Source: an uncultured beta proteobacterium (GTDB lineage Bacteria > Pseudomonadota > Gammaproteobacteria > Burkholderiales > Rhodocyclaceae). Taken from it: a stretch of 10,120 bases of DNA. Below the pieces are notes generated by a model. The model was not told the origin of the DNA. It saw only the letters and a program-made list of their open reading frames with translations, and did not search any database. Both the position numbers and the translations under genes were made by a program. How positions within the stretch are numbered: position 1 is the stretch's first letter; each line of letters starts with the position of its first letter. The stretch spans positions 1 to 10,120 of the forward strand of contig CAJBIL010000227.1 in assembly GCA_903953145.1 (NCBI GenBank). The letters run 5' to 3'. Positions 1 through 6,198 of the stretch are shown here, one piece after another.

Positions 1-681
1 GCCAACCCCCATCCCGCAGCGCAATGGCGGACCATCGTTGAGCGCGTCATCGCCGACAGCGCCGCCGAGGATCAATCGGTCTACATTCAGGTGACGCGGG
101 GCGCTGACAATAAGCGCGATCAGGCTTTCCCGCCGGATGTAACGCCGACCACCTTTGTCTTTACAGCCCCTTTGATCACGCCGACGAGCGCGCAACGTGA
201 AAATGGCATCGCGGTTATTTCGGCACTCGACAATCGCTGGCTGCGCTGTGATCTCAAGACGGTTGCCCTGCTCGCCAACGTATTACTGCGCCAACAGGCG
301 ATCGACGCGGGCTGCGTTGAAACGATCATGTTGCGCGAGGGCTACCTGACCGAAGGCGCCGCCTCCAATATCTTCGTAGTCAGAAATGGCTTGCTGCTCG
401 CGCCCCCCAAAGATCACCGGATGCTGGCTGGCATTACCTATGATGTCGTGCTCGAACTGGCCGGGCGCCATGGCATGCCTTACGCCGTGCGTGAAATCAG
501 CGAAGCGGAGGTGCGCACCGCCGATGAACTATGGATGACCTCTTCGACCAAGGAAATCCTGCCGATTACCACGCTGGACGGCAAGCCCGTCGGCAATGGC
601 AAGCCGGGACCGGCAGCCCGGCAGATGTACGCCTGGTACTGCGCTTTCCGCGATGAAGTGATGAGAAAATCCGATGCCTGA
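1..681 (+). CDS. dat: D-amino acid aminotransferase (D-alanine transaminase), 5' end outside window
   Basis: PLP-dependent fold-type IV (class IV) aminotransferase that interconverts D-alanine and 2-oxoglutarate with pyruvate and D-glutamate, supplying D-amino acids for peptidoglycan in the cytoplasm. The frame is open from base 1, so the gene enters from the left. About 226 residues are visible against a usual length near 285, so roughly 60 N-terminal residues are missing. Seen motifs: VYIQVTRG followed by KRDQAFP, typical of Dat; RCDLKTVALL, whose Lys is the expected Schiff-base lysine; LTEGAASNIF, which carries the conserved Glu near the PLP ring nitrogen; and TSSTKEILP near the C terminus. 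The stop overlaps the start of the next gene by 8 bases. A dat gene beside ybeD-lipB-lipA is a familiar betaproteobacterial arrangement, often with a dacA-type gene upstream, which would lie outside this window. Branched-chain aminotransferase is the main alternative family, but the VTRG and KRD motifs favour Dat. Confidence 0.92.
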   Translation, partial: ANPHPAAQWRTIVERVIADSAAEDQSVYIQVTRGADNKRDQAFPPDVTPTTFVFTAPLITPTSAQRENGIAVISALDNRWLRCDLKTVALLANVLLRQQAIDAGCVETIMLREGYLTEGAASNIFVVRNGLLLAPPKDHRMLAGITYDVVLELAGRHGMPYAVREISEAEVRTADELWMTSSTKEILPITTLDGKPVGNGKPGPAARQMYAWYCAFRDEVMRKSDA

Positions 682-952
682 AACATTGCCCACCCAGGAA
701 ACCCTGCTCGAATTTCCCTGTGCTTTTCCGCTCAAAATCATGGGGCGGTCAGATTGTGACCTAGCGCAGACCGTGCTCGGCATTGTCCTGCGCCACGCCC
801 CCGGCTTTGACGGCAAAACCATGGAAATGCGCGCGTCGAGTGGCGGCAAGTACGTCAGCCTGACCTGCACGGTGGTCGCCACGTCAAAATTACAGCTTGA
901 TGACCTGTACCGGGAACTGAGCAGCCATCCGCTGGTCAAGTTTGTTCTCTGA
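674..952 (+). CDS. ybeD: YbeD family (DUF493) small protein
   Basis: A 92-residue protein of the YbeD/DUF493 family, close to the usual length of about 87 to 95. Known members have a ferredoxin-like, ACT-like alpha/beta fold, and no enzymatic activity is established. A regulatory role linked to lipoate or cell-wall genes has been suggested only from gene position. Visible family features are the FPCAFPLKIMG strand-and-turn near residues 14-24, the glycine-rich SSGGKYVSLT segment in the middle, and the terminal SHPLVKFVL. The ATG start overlaps the end of dat by 8 bases, which suggests translational coupling, and it sits just ahead of the conserved FPC segment, so no later start fits. The gene lies between dat and lipB, as ybeD lies between dacA and lipB in Escherichia coli. 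Family assignment is secure; function is not known. Confidence 0.9.
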   Translation: MPETLPTQETLLEFPCAFPLKIMGRSDCDLAQTVLGIVLRHAPGFDGKTMEMRASSGGKYVSLTCTVVATSKLQLDDLYRELSSHPLVKFVL

Positions 953-975
953 CTTTTTGACCTGACCATCACGCT

Positions 976-1596
976 GTGAGCAACGCCTTGCACCTTCGCA
1001 ACCTTGGCCGCGTCGACTATGAGCCGACCTGGCGGGCGATGCAGGAATTCACCGCCAGCCGCACGCCGGAAACCGACGATGAGCTCTGGATTTGTGAGCA
1101 CGCGCCGGTCTACACCCTTGGTCAGGCCGGAAAGCCCGAGCATCTGCTGACTGACATTGGGATTCCGCTGATCAAGATCGATCGTGGCGGCCAGATCACC
1201 TATCATGGCCCTGGCCAGGTTGTGATCTACCTGCTGATTGATCTGGCGCGACGTAAGCTCAAGGTGCGCGAACTGGTGACGCGCATCGAGCAGGCGATTA
1301 TTGATCTGCTGGCCGTATACGCCGTGACGGCCGAACGGCATGATGGCGCACCGGGTGTTTATGTCGGCCCGGCCAAGGTTGCCGCACTTGGCCTGCGCAT
1401 CCGCAAGGGCTGCAGTTATCATGGCTTGTGCCTGAACGTGGATATGGACCTGGCTCCCTACGCAGCAATCAACCCCTGCGGCTATCCGGGCATGCCGGTA
1501 ACGCAAACCAAAGACCTCGGCATTGCGCTCTCGCCTGAACAGGCAGCGCAGGCGTTAGCGGGGCATCTAAGCAGACAACTGGAGCGAGACGAATGA
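976..1596 (+). CDS. lipB: Octanoyltransferase (lipoyl-ACP:protein N-lipoyltransferase)
   Basis: Transfers octanoate from octanoyl-ACP to the lysine of lipoyl domains (pyruvate and 2-oxoglutarate dehydrogenase E2, glycine cleavage H protein), the first step of endogenous lipoate synthesis in the cytoplasm. The protein has 206 residues, normal for the family. Visible motifs are RGGQITYHGPGQ at residues 70-81, the GPAKVAALG segment with the catalytic Lys134, and the NPCGYPG segment with the acyl-accepting Cys168, equivalent to the Lys/Cys dyad of E. coli LipB. Translation starts at a GTG. It is chosen because the LRNLGRVDYEPTW block follows within a few residues and the next ATG would remove it. 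The 23-base gap after ybeD shows no convincing ribosome binding site, so expression may depend on coupling to ybeD. The stop overlaps the lipA start by four bases (ATGA). Confidence 0.96.
   Translation: MSNALHLRNLGRVDYEPTWRAMQEFTASRTPETDDELWICEHAPVYTLGQAGKPEHLLTDIGIPLIKIDRGGQITYHGPGQVVIYLLIDLARRKLKVRELVTRIEQAIIDLLAVYAVTAERHDGAPGVYVGPAKVAALGLRIRKGCSYHGLCLNVDMDLAPYAAINPCGYPGMPVTQTKDLGIALSPEQAAQALAGHLSRQLERDE
1581..1584 (+). promoter_or_regulatory. lipA ribosome binding site
   Basis: GGAG inside the last codons of lipB, eight bases before the lipA ATG. It supports the overlapping start and the long N terminus of LipA. Confidence 0.7.
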
Positions 1597-2621
1597 GCGA
1601 AGTCACCGGGAATCAAACAAATTCCGACGAAACCACTAACGAAATCCCCGGCGAAGCGGCACAAACCAAAAGGCCGGCCACCAAGATCGCCGGCGTCAAG
1701 GAAAAGGGCGAGCTGAAAACCGCACGCATCCCGATCAAGATTATCCCGCAAGCACCACAGCGCAAGCCTGACTGGATTCGGGTCAAGGCCGGTAACGATG
1801 CCGGGCGTTTCGGCGAGATCAAGAAAATGCTGCGCGAGCAGAAACTGCACACCGTCTGCGAAGAGGCCGCCTGCCCGAACATTGGCGAATGCTTTGGTCG
1901 TGGTACTGCCACCTTCATGATCCTCGGCGACATCTGCACGCGCCGCTGCCCGTTCTGCGACGTTGGCCACGGCAAACCGTTGCCGCCCGATGTCGATGAG
2001 CCGGCCAATCTCGCCGACAGTGTCGCCAACCTCAAACTACGTTACGTCGTGATTACCAGCGTCGACCGCGACGATCTGCGGGACGGTGGCGCCCAGCATT
2101 TCGTTGATGTCATCGCCGCCGTGCGCAGCAAATCTCCGGCCACCACCATCGAAACGCTGGTGCCCGACTTCCGTGGCCGCATGGAGATCGCCGTCGAGGT
2201 CCTTGGCGGCGCCTTGCCCGACGTGCTCAATCACAACATGGAAACCGTGCCGCGTCTCTACAAGCAGGCCCGCCCCGGTGCCGATTACCAGCATTCGCTT
2301 GATTTCATGAAAGCCTTCAAGGCCAGATATCCGACTGTCCCGACCAAGTCCGGCCTGATGGTCGGCCTCGGTGAAACCGACGAAGAAATCCTCGATGTCT
2401 TGCGTGACCTGCGTGCCCACGGCGTCGAAATGCTCACCATCGGCCAATACCTCGCGCCTTCCGGTCATCACCTGCCGGTCTCCCGCTACGTCCATCCCGA
2501 CATCTTCAAAATGTATGAAACGGAAGCAAAGAAAATGGGCTTCACCGGCGCCGCCTGCGGCCCGATGGTGCGCTCAAGTTACTGGGCGGATCAGCAGGCA
2601 CATAGTGCCGGCGTTGCGTGA
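1593..2621 (+). CDS. lipA: Lipoyl synthase (radical SAM)
   Basis: Inserts two sulfur atoms at C6 and C8 of protein-bound octanoyl groups, completing lipoate on E2 and H proteins. The protein has 342 residues. Both iron-sulfur clusters are visible: the auxiliary, sulfur-donating cluster CX4CX5C at Cys89, Cys94 and Cys100, and the radical SAM CX3CX2C at Cys115, Cys119 and Cys122 (CTRRCPFC). The C-terminal RSSY at 327-330 supplies the serine that binds the auxiliary cluster. The TSVDRDDLRDGG and VGLGET blocks are also typical. The start is supported by GGAG at 1581-1584, eight bases before the ATG, and by the four-base overlap with lipB. The N terminus is about 20 residues longer than in E. coli LipA. 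Its first 33 or so residues are polar, rich in Asn, Thr and Glu, and probably disordered. No in-frame Met lies between residue 1 and Met79, so the extension is not a start-site error unless a rare codon is used. Confidence 0.97.
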   Translation: MSEVTGNQTNSDETTNEIPGEAAQTKRPATKIAGVKEKGELKTARIPIKIIPQAPQRKPDWIRVKAGNDAGRFGEIKKMLREQKLHTVCEEAACPNIGECFGRGTATFMILGDICTRRCPFCDVGHGKPLPPDVDEPANLADSVANLKLRYVVITSVDRDDLRDGGAQHFVDVIAAVRSKSPATTIETLVPDFRGRMEIAVEVLGGALPDVLNHNMETVPRLYKQARPGADYQHSLDFMKAFKARYPTVPTKSGLMVGLGETDEEILDVLRDLRAHGVEMLTIGQYLAPSGHHLPVSRYVHPDIFKMYETEAKKMGFTGAACGPMVRSSYWADQQAHSAGVA

Positions 2622-2700
2622 TAGACCGCCGAAAGCCGCGTCAATCCTTGATCTACAAGTGGCATGTCTGGAGCGTGGCGTATTCATTGGCTTTCCGGGC

Positions 2701-2740
2701 GCCCTGTAGCTAGATCGCCTATCCATGCGGGTTGCAGGGC
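2701..2740. repeat. Imperfect inverted repeat (hairpin) before lgt
   Basis: The arms GCCCTGTAGC (2701-2710) and GTTGCAGGGC (2731-2740) pair over ten bases with two G-T wobbles, leaving a 20-base loop. No T-run follows, so it is not a typical intrinsic terminator. It ends two bases before the REP-like palindrome. It could be part of a composite repeat or an RNA fold at the end of the lipA transcript. Confidence 0.4.
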
Positions 2741-2742
2741 AG

Positions 2743-2773
2743 GGGTAGGTCGGGCTGAAGCCACGACCTACCC
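2743..2773. repeat. REP-like palindrome
   Basis: Ten-base perfect arms GGGTAGGTCG (2743-2752) and CGACCTACCC (2764-2773) enclose GGC-TGAA-GCC plus one unpaired A (2763), which extends the stem by three pairs and closes it with a TGAA tetraloop. The core GTAGGTCGGGCTGAAGCC resembles short dispersed palindromes that I recall from intergenic regions of Rhodocyclaceae and other betaproteobacteria. That resemblance is from memory and was not tested. Only one copy is seen in this window. It may stabilise the lipA transcript 3' end or act as a weak terminator, but no T tract follows. Confidence 0.6.
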
Positions 2774-2835
2774 GGCGAAGCAATTTCATTATCAGGGGTG
2801 GTGCCTATCCCAATAAACGTCAGGTTGAATCAATC

Positions 2836-3636
2836 ATGCTGATCCACCCCCAGTTTGACCCCGTCGCCCTCGCCCTTGGCCCGCTGGCCATCCGCTGGTA
2901 CGGGTTGATGTACCTCGCGGCCTTTGCCCAGTTCTGGTGGCTCGGCCGGCAGCGTATCCTTGGGCAGCCGCAACTAACAAAAGCCGGCTGGAGTGTGCCG
3001 CAACTCGACGATCTGCTGTTTTACGGCATGCTTGGCGTCATTCTCGGTGGCCGGCTTGGCCAGGTGCTTTTCTACGAGCCGGGCTATTACTTTTCGCATC
3101 CACTCGAAATTCTGGCGGTCTGGAAGGGGGGCATGTCTTTCCACGGCGGTTTCCTGGGCGTGCTGGTCGCGATGGGGCTGTATGCGCGAAAAACGGCGCG
3201 TGGCTGGCTCGAGATTACCGACTTCATTGCGCCACTGGTGCCGCTCGGGCTGGCCACCGGGCGCATCGGCAACTTCATCAACGGCGAGCTTTGGGGGCGT
3301 GTCACGGATCCGACGCTGCCGTGGGCCATGATTTTCCCGCAGGTCGATAATTTGCCGCGCCATCCTTCCCAGCTCTATCAGGCGGGTCTGGAAGGTCTCG
3401 CACTATTCGTCATTCTCTGGTTTTACTCGCGCAGCGCGCGGCCACGTGGTGCGGTTTCCGGTGTGTTCCTGATCGGCTATGGCAGTTTTCGTTTTGTCGC
3501 CGAATTTTTCCGCGCGCCGGATGATGGTATCTTTGGTCTCTCGCAAACCATCAGCATGGGGCAATGGCTATCACTGCCGATGATTCTCGCCGGCCTCGCT
3601 TTTATTATTTTCGCTTATCGCAAGGAGCCTTCATGA
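2836..3636 (+). CDS. lgt: Prolipoprotein diacylglyceryl transferase
   Basis: Inner-membrane enzyme that transfers diacylglycerol from phosphatidylglycerol to the lipobox cysteine of prolipoproteins, the first step of bacterial lipoprotein maturation. The protein has 266 residues and strongly hydrophobic stretches consistent with the seven-helix Lgt fold. Visible family residues are RWYGLMY at 20-26, HGGFLG with His103, the Lgt signature GRIGNFINGELWG with Arg143, Asn146, Glu151 and Gly154, and the late SFRFVAEFFR with Arg219 and Glu223, matching the essential His, Arg and Glu positions known for E. coli Lgt. The ATG is chosen because the following HPQFDPVA is the usual N terminus; only a weak AGG lies about 11 bases upstream. 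The stop overlaps the following VOC gene by four bases, so the two are probably co-transcribed. Confidence 0.97.
   Translation: MLIHPQFDPVALALGPLAIRWYGLMYLAAFAQFWWLGRQRILGQPQLTKAGWSVPQLDDLLFYGMLGVILGGRLGQVLFYEPGYYFSHPLEILAVWKGGMSFHGGFLGVLVAMGLYARKTARGWLEITDFIAPLVPLGLATGRIGNFINGELWGRVTDPTLPWAMIFPQVDNLPRHPSQLYQAGLEGLALFVILWFYSRSARPRGAVSGVFLIGYGSFRFVAEFFRAPDDGIFGLSQTISMGQWLSLPMILAGLAFIIFAYRKEPS
3622..3627 (+). promoter_or_regulatory. Ribosome binding site of the VOC gene
   Basis: AAGGAG five bases before the ATG at 3633. It fixes the start of the VOC protein there, rather than at an in-frame start 69 bases upstream inside lgt. Confidence 0.8.
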
Positions 3637-4103
3637 GTCGCCCGTTCAAAGTTCTCGGTATCCAGCAAATCGCCATTGGCGGGCCGGATAAAATGAAGTT
3701 ACGTCAGTTGTGGGTCGATATGCTCGGCCTGGAGATCACCGGCAACTTTGTCAGCGAGCGCGAAAATGTCGATGAAGACATCACCGCAATCGGCAAGGGG
3801 CCATTCAAGGTCGAAGTCGACCTGATGCAACCGATTGATCCGGAGAAAAAACCAGCGGTTCATGCCACCCCGCTAAACCACGTCGGCCTGTGGATCGATG
3901 ATTTACCCAAGGCCGTTGAATGGCTGAGCGCAAAAGGCGTTCGCTTTGCACCCGGCGGCATTCGTAAAGGCGCTGCGGGTTTTGACATTACCTTTCTGCA
4001 TCCCAAAGCCAACGACGAGTTTCCGATTGCGGGCGAGGGCGTCCTGATCGAGCTGGTACAGGCACCACCCGAAGTGGTCGAGGCCTTTGCCAAACTGGCT
4101 TGA
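3633..4103 (+). CDS. VOC (glyoxalase-fold) protein, candidate methylmalonyl-CoA epimerase
   Basis: A 156-residue vicinal-oxygen-chelate protein with two beta-alpha-beta-beta-beta modules, at about residues 8-68 and 80-144. The closest family I recognise is methylmalonyl-CoA epimerase, which interconverts (S)- and (R)-methylmalonyl-CoA using a metal held by His, Gln, His and Glu. The second module matches well: NHVGLWIDD with His83, then ITFLHPK and GVLIELVQ with Glu140. The first-module positions differ: the usual ligand His near residue 12 appears to be Gln12 in IQQIAIG, and the Gln ligand is replaced by an acidic stretch around Glu61-Asp63. A short insertion (about residues 126-134) splits the HPK...GVLIEL block. 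The gene overlaps lgt by ATGA and has a strong ribosome binding site. It faces the propionyl-CoA operon, whose visible part has no epimerase, and that context is the main functional argument. A different lyase, dioxygenase or isomerase of the superfamily remains possible. Confidence 0.7.
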   Translation: MSRPFKVLGIQQIAIGGPDKMKLRQLWVDMLGLEITGNFVSERENVDEDITAIGKGPFKVEVDLMQPIDPEKKPAVHATPLNHVGLWIDDLPKAVEWLSAKGVRFAPGGIRKGAAGFDITFLHPKANDEFPIAGEGVLIELVQAPPEVVEAFAKLA

Positions 4104-4123
4104 GCAAGACAGCATTGGTAGAC

Positions 4124-4150
4124 AAAAACCCGCCGATCGGCGGGTTTTTT
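4124..4150. terminator. Bidirectional intrinsic terminator
   Basis: A perfect 26-base palindrome (4124-4149) with GC-rich arms CCCGCC and GGCGGG around GATC. It is flanked by A5 on the left and T6 on the right, so each strand reads as a hairpin followed by U residues. It lies 20 bases after the VOC stop and 37 bases beyond the stop of the convergent carboxylase gene, and can end both transcripts. Confidence 0.93.
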
Positions 4151-4187
4151 GTTGAACAGGAACGTATTACGGATTACTGATTGGCGT

Positions 4188-6176
4188 TTATTCGAACTCG
4201 ATGATCACCTGATCAACCGACAGACTTTCGCCGGAAATGGCGACAATCTTCTTTACCGTGCAGTCGCGTTCGGCCTTCAGGATGTTTTCCATCTTCATGG
4301 CTTCGATCACCGCCAGCTTTTCGCCGGCGCTGACCTTCTGGCCGACTTCGACCGAGACTTCGCGCAGCAAGCCCGGCATCGGCGAGAGCAGGTATCTGGA
4401 CATATCCGGCGCCACCTTCTTGGGCATCAGCGATAGCAGGCGCGCCGCCGTGCTGGTGATCACCATGGCTTCGACGCATTTGCCAAAGTGGCTGAGCCGG
4501 TACTTCAGGCCAATCCGCTCGAGTTGCATACAGACCGGCGTGCCATTGCAGGTGCCATGGAAAGTCTGCTGGCTGAACTGCCAGTCGGATAGCAGCTCAT
4601 AACGGTCGCTGCCATGCGTGATGGCGTAACCACCGGGGATTGAATCGACGGTGATCGGATAAGACTGCGCTTCGATCATTACAACCCACTGGTTGCCGAC
4701 CTTGCGTTCGTGTCCGGCCATCTGATCGCTGATTTTTACGGCGCGATCAATGTAACGGCGGCGGGCAAAGGCGGCGACGGCGGCAAGCAAACCCGGATCA
4801 TCATGCGGTACGTCGGCGGCGATAAAACCGTTCGGGTACTCGTCGGCGATAAATGCGGTCGTGAAAATCCCCGACATGAAACGCGGATGCTGCATCAGCG
4901 CAGCCTGAAACGGGATATTTGAGCTGACGCCGCGAATCACAAAAGCGTTGAGCGCATCGCGCATTCGCATCACCGCCTGATCGCGCGTCGCACCGTGGCA
5001 GATCAGCTTGGCAATCATCGAGTCGTAATACATCGAAATCTCGCCACCCTCATAGACGCCGGTATCGACGCGCACCTGGCCATCAACCGATGCGGGCGGC
5101 TGATACTTGATCAGGCGACCGATCGATGGCAGGAAGCCACGGAAGGGGTCTTCCGCATTGATCCGGCACTCCATCGCCCAGCCGTTGGCCTTGATGTCCG
5201 ATTGCACAAAAGGTAGTTTTTCACCCGCCGCAACGCGAATCATCAGCTCGACCAGATCGACGCCGGTGATCATTTCCGTCACCGGATGCTCGACCTGCAA
5301 GCGCGTATTCATTTCGAGGAAGTAGAACGACTTGTCAGAACCAACGACAAACTCAACCGTTCCGGCGCTCTGGTAATTAACCGCCCTGGCCAAAGCCACG
5401 GCCTGCTCCCCCATTGCCTTGCGCACGCTGTCGTCAATGAAGGGCGACGGTGCCTCTTCGATGACTTTCTGGTGGCGCCGCTGGATAGAGCACTCGCGCT
5501 CAAGCAGGTAAACCGTATTACCGTGTGCGTCGGCAATAATCTGAATTTCGATATGATGCGGGCCTTCGACGAATTTCTCGATGAAGATCCGGTCATCACC
5601 GAAGCTCGCCAGCGCCTCATTCCGGCAAGTTTCGAAGCCTTCTGCGGCCTCCTTGTCGTTGTAGGCCACGCGCAATCCCTTGCCGCCGCCACCCGCCGAG
5701 GCCTTGATCATCACCGGATAGCCGATGCCCCTGGCGATTTCAACTGCTTGCGCCGAATCATCAATCGCCTCGTTGTAACCAGGGATGGTGTTGACCTTGG
5801 CCGCGAGAGCCAGCTTCTTCGAAGCAATCTTGTCGCCCATCGCCGCCACCGACTGGTGCTTGGGGCCGATGAAAATAATGCCGTTTTCCTCAAGACGCTT
5901 CGAGAATTCCTGATTCTCGGAGAGGAAGCCATAACCGGGGTGAACTGCTTCTGCCCCGGTCTGCTTGCAGGCTGCGATGATCTTGTCGATCACCAGATAC
6001 GAGTCTTTGGATGGCGCCGGGCCAATGCAGACAGCCTCGTCAGCCATCATGACGTGCATCGCATCCTTGTCGGCCTCGGAATAAACCGCAACCGTCTTGA
6101 TACCCATTTTTTGCGCGGATTTGATAACGCGGCAAGCAATCTCGCCACGGTTCGCAATCAGAATTTTCTTGAACAT
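4188..6176 (-). CDS. pccA: Propionyl-CoA carboxylase alpha subunit (biotin carboxylase + biotin carrier)
   Basis: ATP-dependent carboxylation of biotin, with the carboxyl group then passed to the beta subunit to convert propionyl-CoA to (S)-methylmalonyl-CoA. The protein has 662 residues. It has an N-terminal biotin carboxylase domain (1 to about 445) beginning MFKKILIANRGEIA, a glycine-rich ATP loop GGGGKG at 162-167, the EMNTRLQVEHP block with Arg292 and Glu296, and CRINAED with Arg338. A middle region (about 450-590) is consistent with the BT linker domain of PCC-type alpha subunits. The C-terminal biotinyl domain carries EAMKMEN with the biotin lysine at 628, 34 residues from the end. The start at 6176 follows GGGAGG and gives the canonical N terminus. 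A longer in-frame start at 6251 would lie inside pccB and is rejected. The gene is last in the operon, 22 bases after pccB. Methylcrotonyl-CoA carboxylase alpha is similar in layout, but the mutase neighbours favour propionyl-CoA. Confidence 0.93.
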   Translation of the reverse strand: MFKKILIANRGEIACRVIKSAQKMGIKTVAVYSEADKDAMHVMMADEAVCIGPAPSKDSYLVIDKIIAACKQTGAEAVHPGYGFLSENQEFSKRLEENGIIFIGPKHQSVAAMGDKIASKKLALAAKVNTIPGYNEAIDDSAQAVEIARGIGYPVMIKASAGGGGKGLRVAYNDKEAAEGFETCRNEALASFGDDRIFIEKFVEGPHHIEIQIIADAHGNTVYLLERECSIQRRHQKVIEEAPSPFIDDSVRKAMGEQAVALARAVNYQSAGTVEFVVGSDKSFYFLEMNTRLQVEHPVTEMITGVDLVELMIRVAAGEKLPFVQSDIKANGWAMECRINAEDPFRGFLPSIGRLIKYQPPASVDGQVRVDTGVYEGGEISMYYDSMIAKLICHGATRDQAVMRMRDALNAFVIRGVSSNIPFQAALMQHPRFMSGIFTTAFIADEYPNGFIAADVPHDDPGLLAAVAAFARRRYIDRAVKISDQMAGHERKVGNQWVVMIEAQSYPITVDSIPGGYAITHGSDRYELLSDWQFSQQTFHGTCNGTPVCMQLERIGLKYRLSHFGKCVEAMVITSTAARLLSLMPKKVAPDMSRYLLSPMPGLLREVSVEVGQKVSAGEKLAVIEAMKMENILKAERDCTVKKIVAISGESLSVDQVIIEFE

Positions 6177-6186
6177 TTTAGGTAAT

Positions 6187-6192
6187 CCTCCC
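6187..6192 (-). promoter_or_regulatory. pccA ribosome binding site
   Basis: GGGAGG on the minus strand, ten bases before the ATG at 6176 and within the 22-base pccB-pccA gap. It decides in favour of the short start of pccA. Confidence 0.8.
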
Positions 6193-6198
6193 TGACGC

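Larger units (their letters stand above)
2622..2835. other. Intergenic region between lipA and lgt
   Basis: A 214-base stretch with no credible gene. The only reading frames crossing it are tails of out-of-frame lipA shadows. It holds two inverted repeats in tandem (2701-2740 and 2743-2773), annotated separately. I see no canonical T-tailed terminator for lipA and no convincing sigma-70 promoter. A promoter for lgt would be expected between about 2774 and 2825, but no good -35/-10 pair stands out. Confidence 0.7.

Noticed and set aside
529..1506. 325-codon open frame on the - strand across dat, ybeD and lipB
   Set aside because: It crosses three well-supported + strand genes and has no recognisable domain, so it is a reading-frame shadow.
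2622..2742. Possible small gene or gene remnant between lipA and lgt
   Set aside because: No start with a ribosome binding site and no recognisable peptide; the only frames are extensions of lipA shadows.
3564..3632. Upstream start for the VOC protein inside lgt
   Set aside because: AAGGAG five bases before the ATG at 3633 and the ATGA overlap with the lgt stop support the shorter form.
5286..6185. 299-codon open frame on the + strand opposite pccA
   Set aside because: It lies wholly antisense to a well-supported carboxylase gene, shows no recognisable motif, and long antisense frames are expected opposite coding sequence of this base composition.
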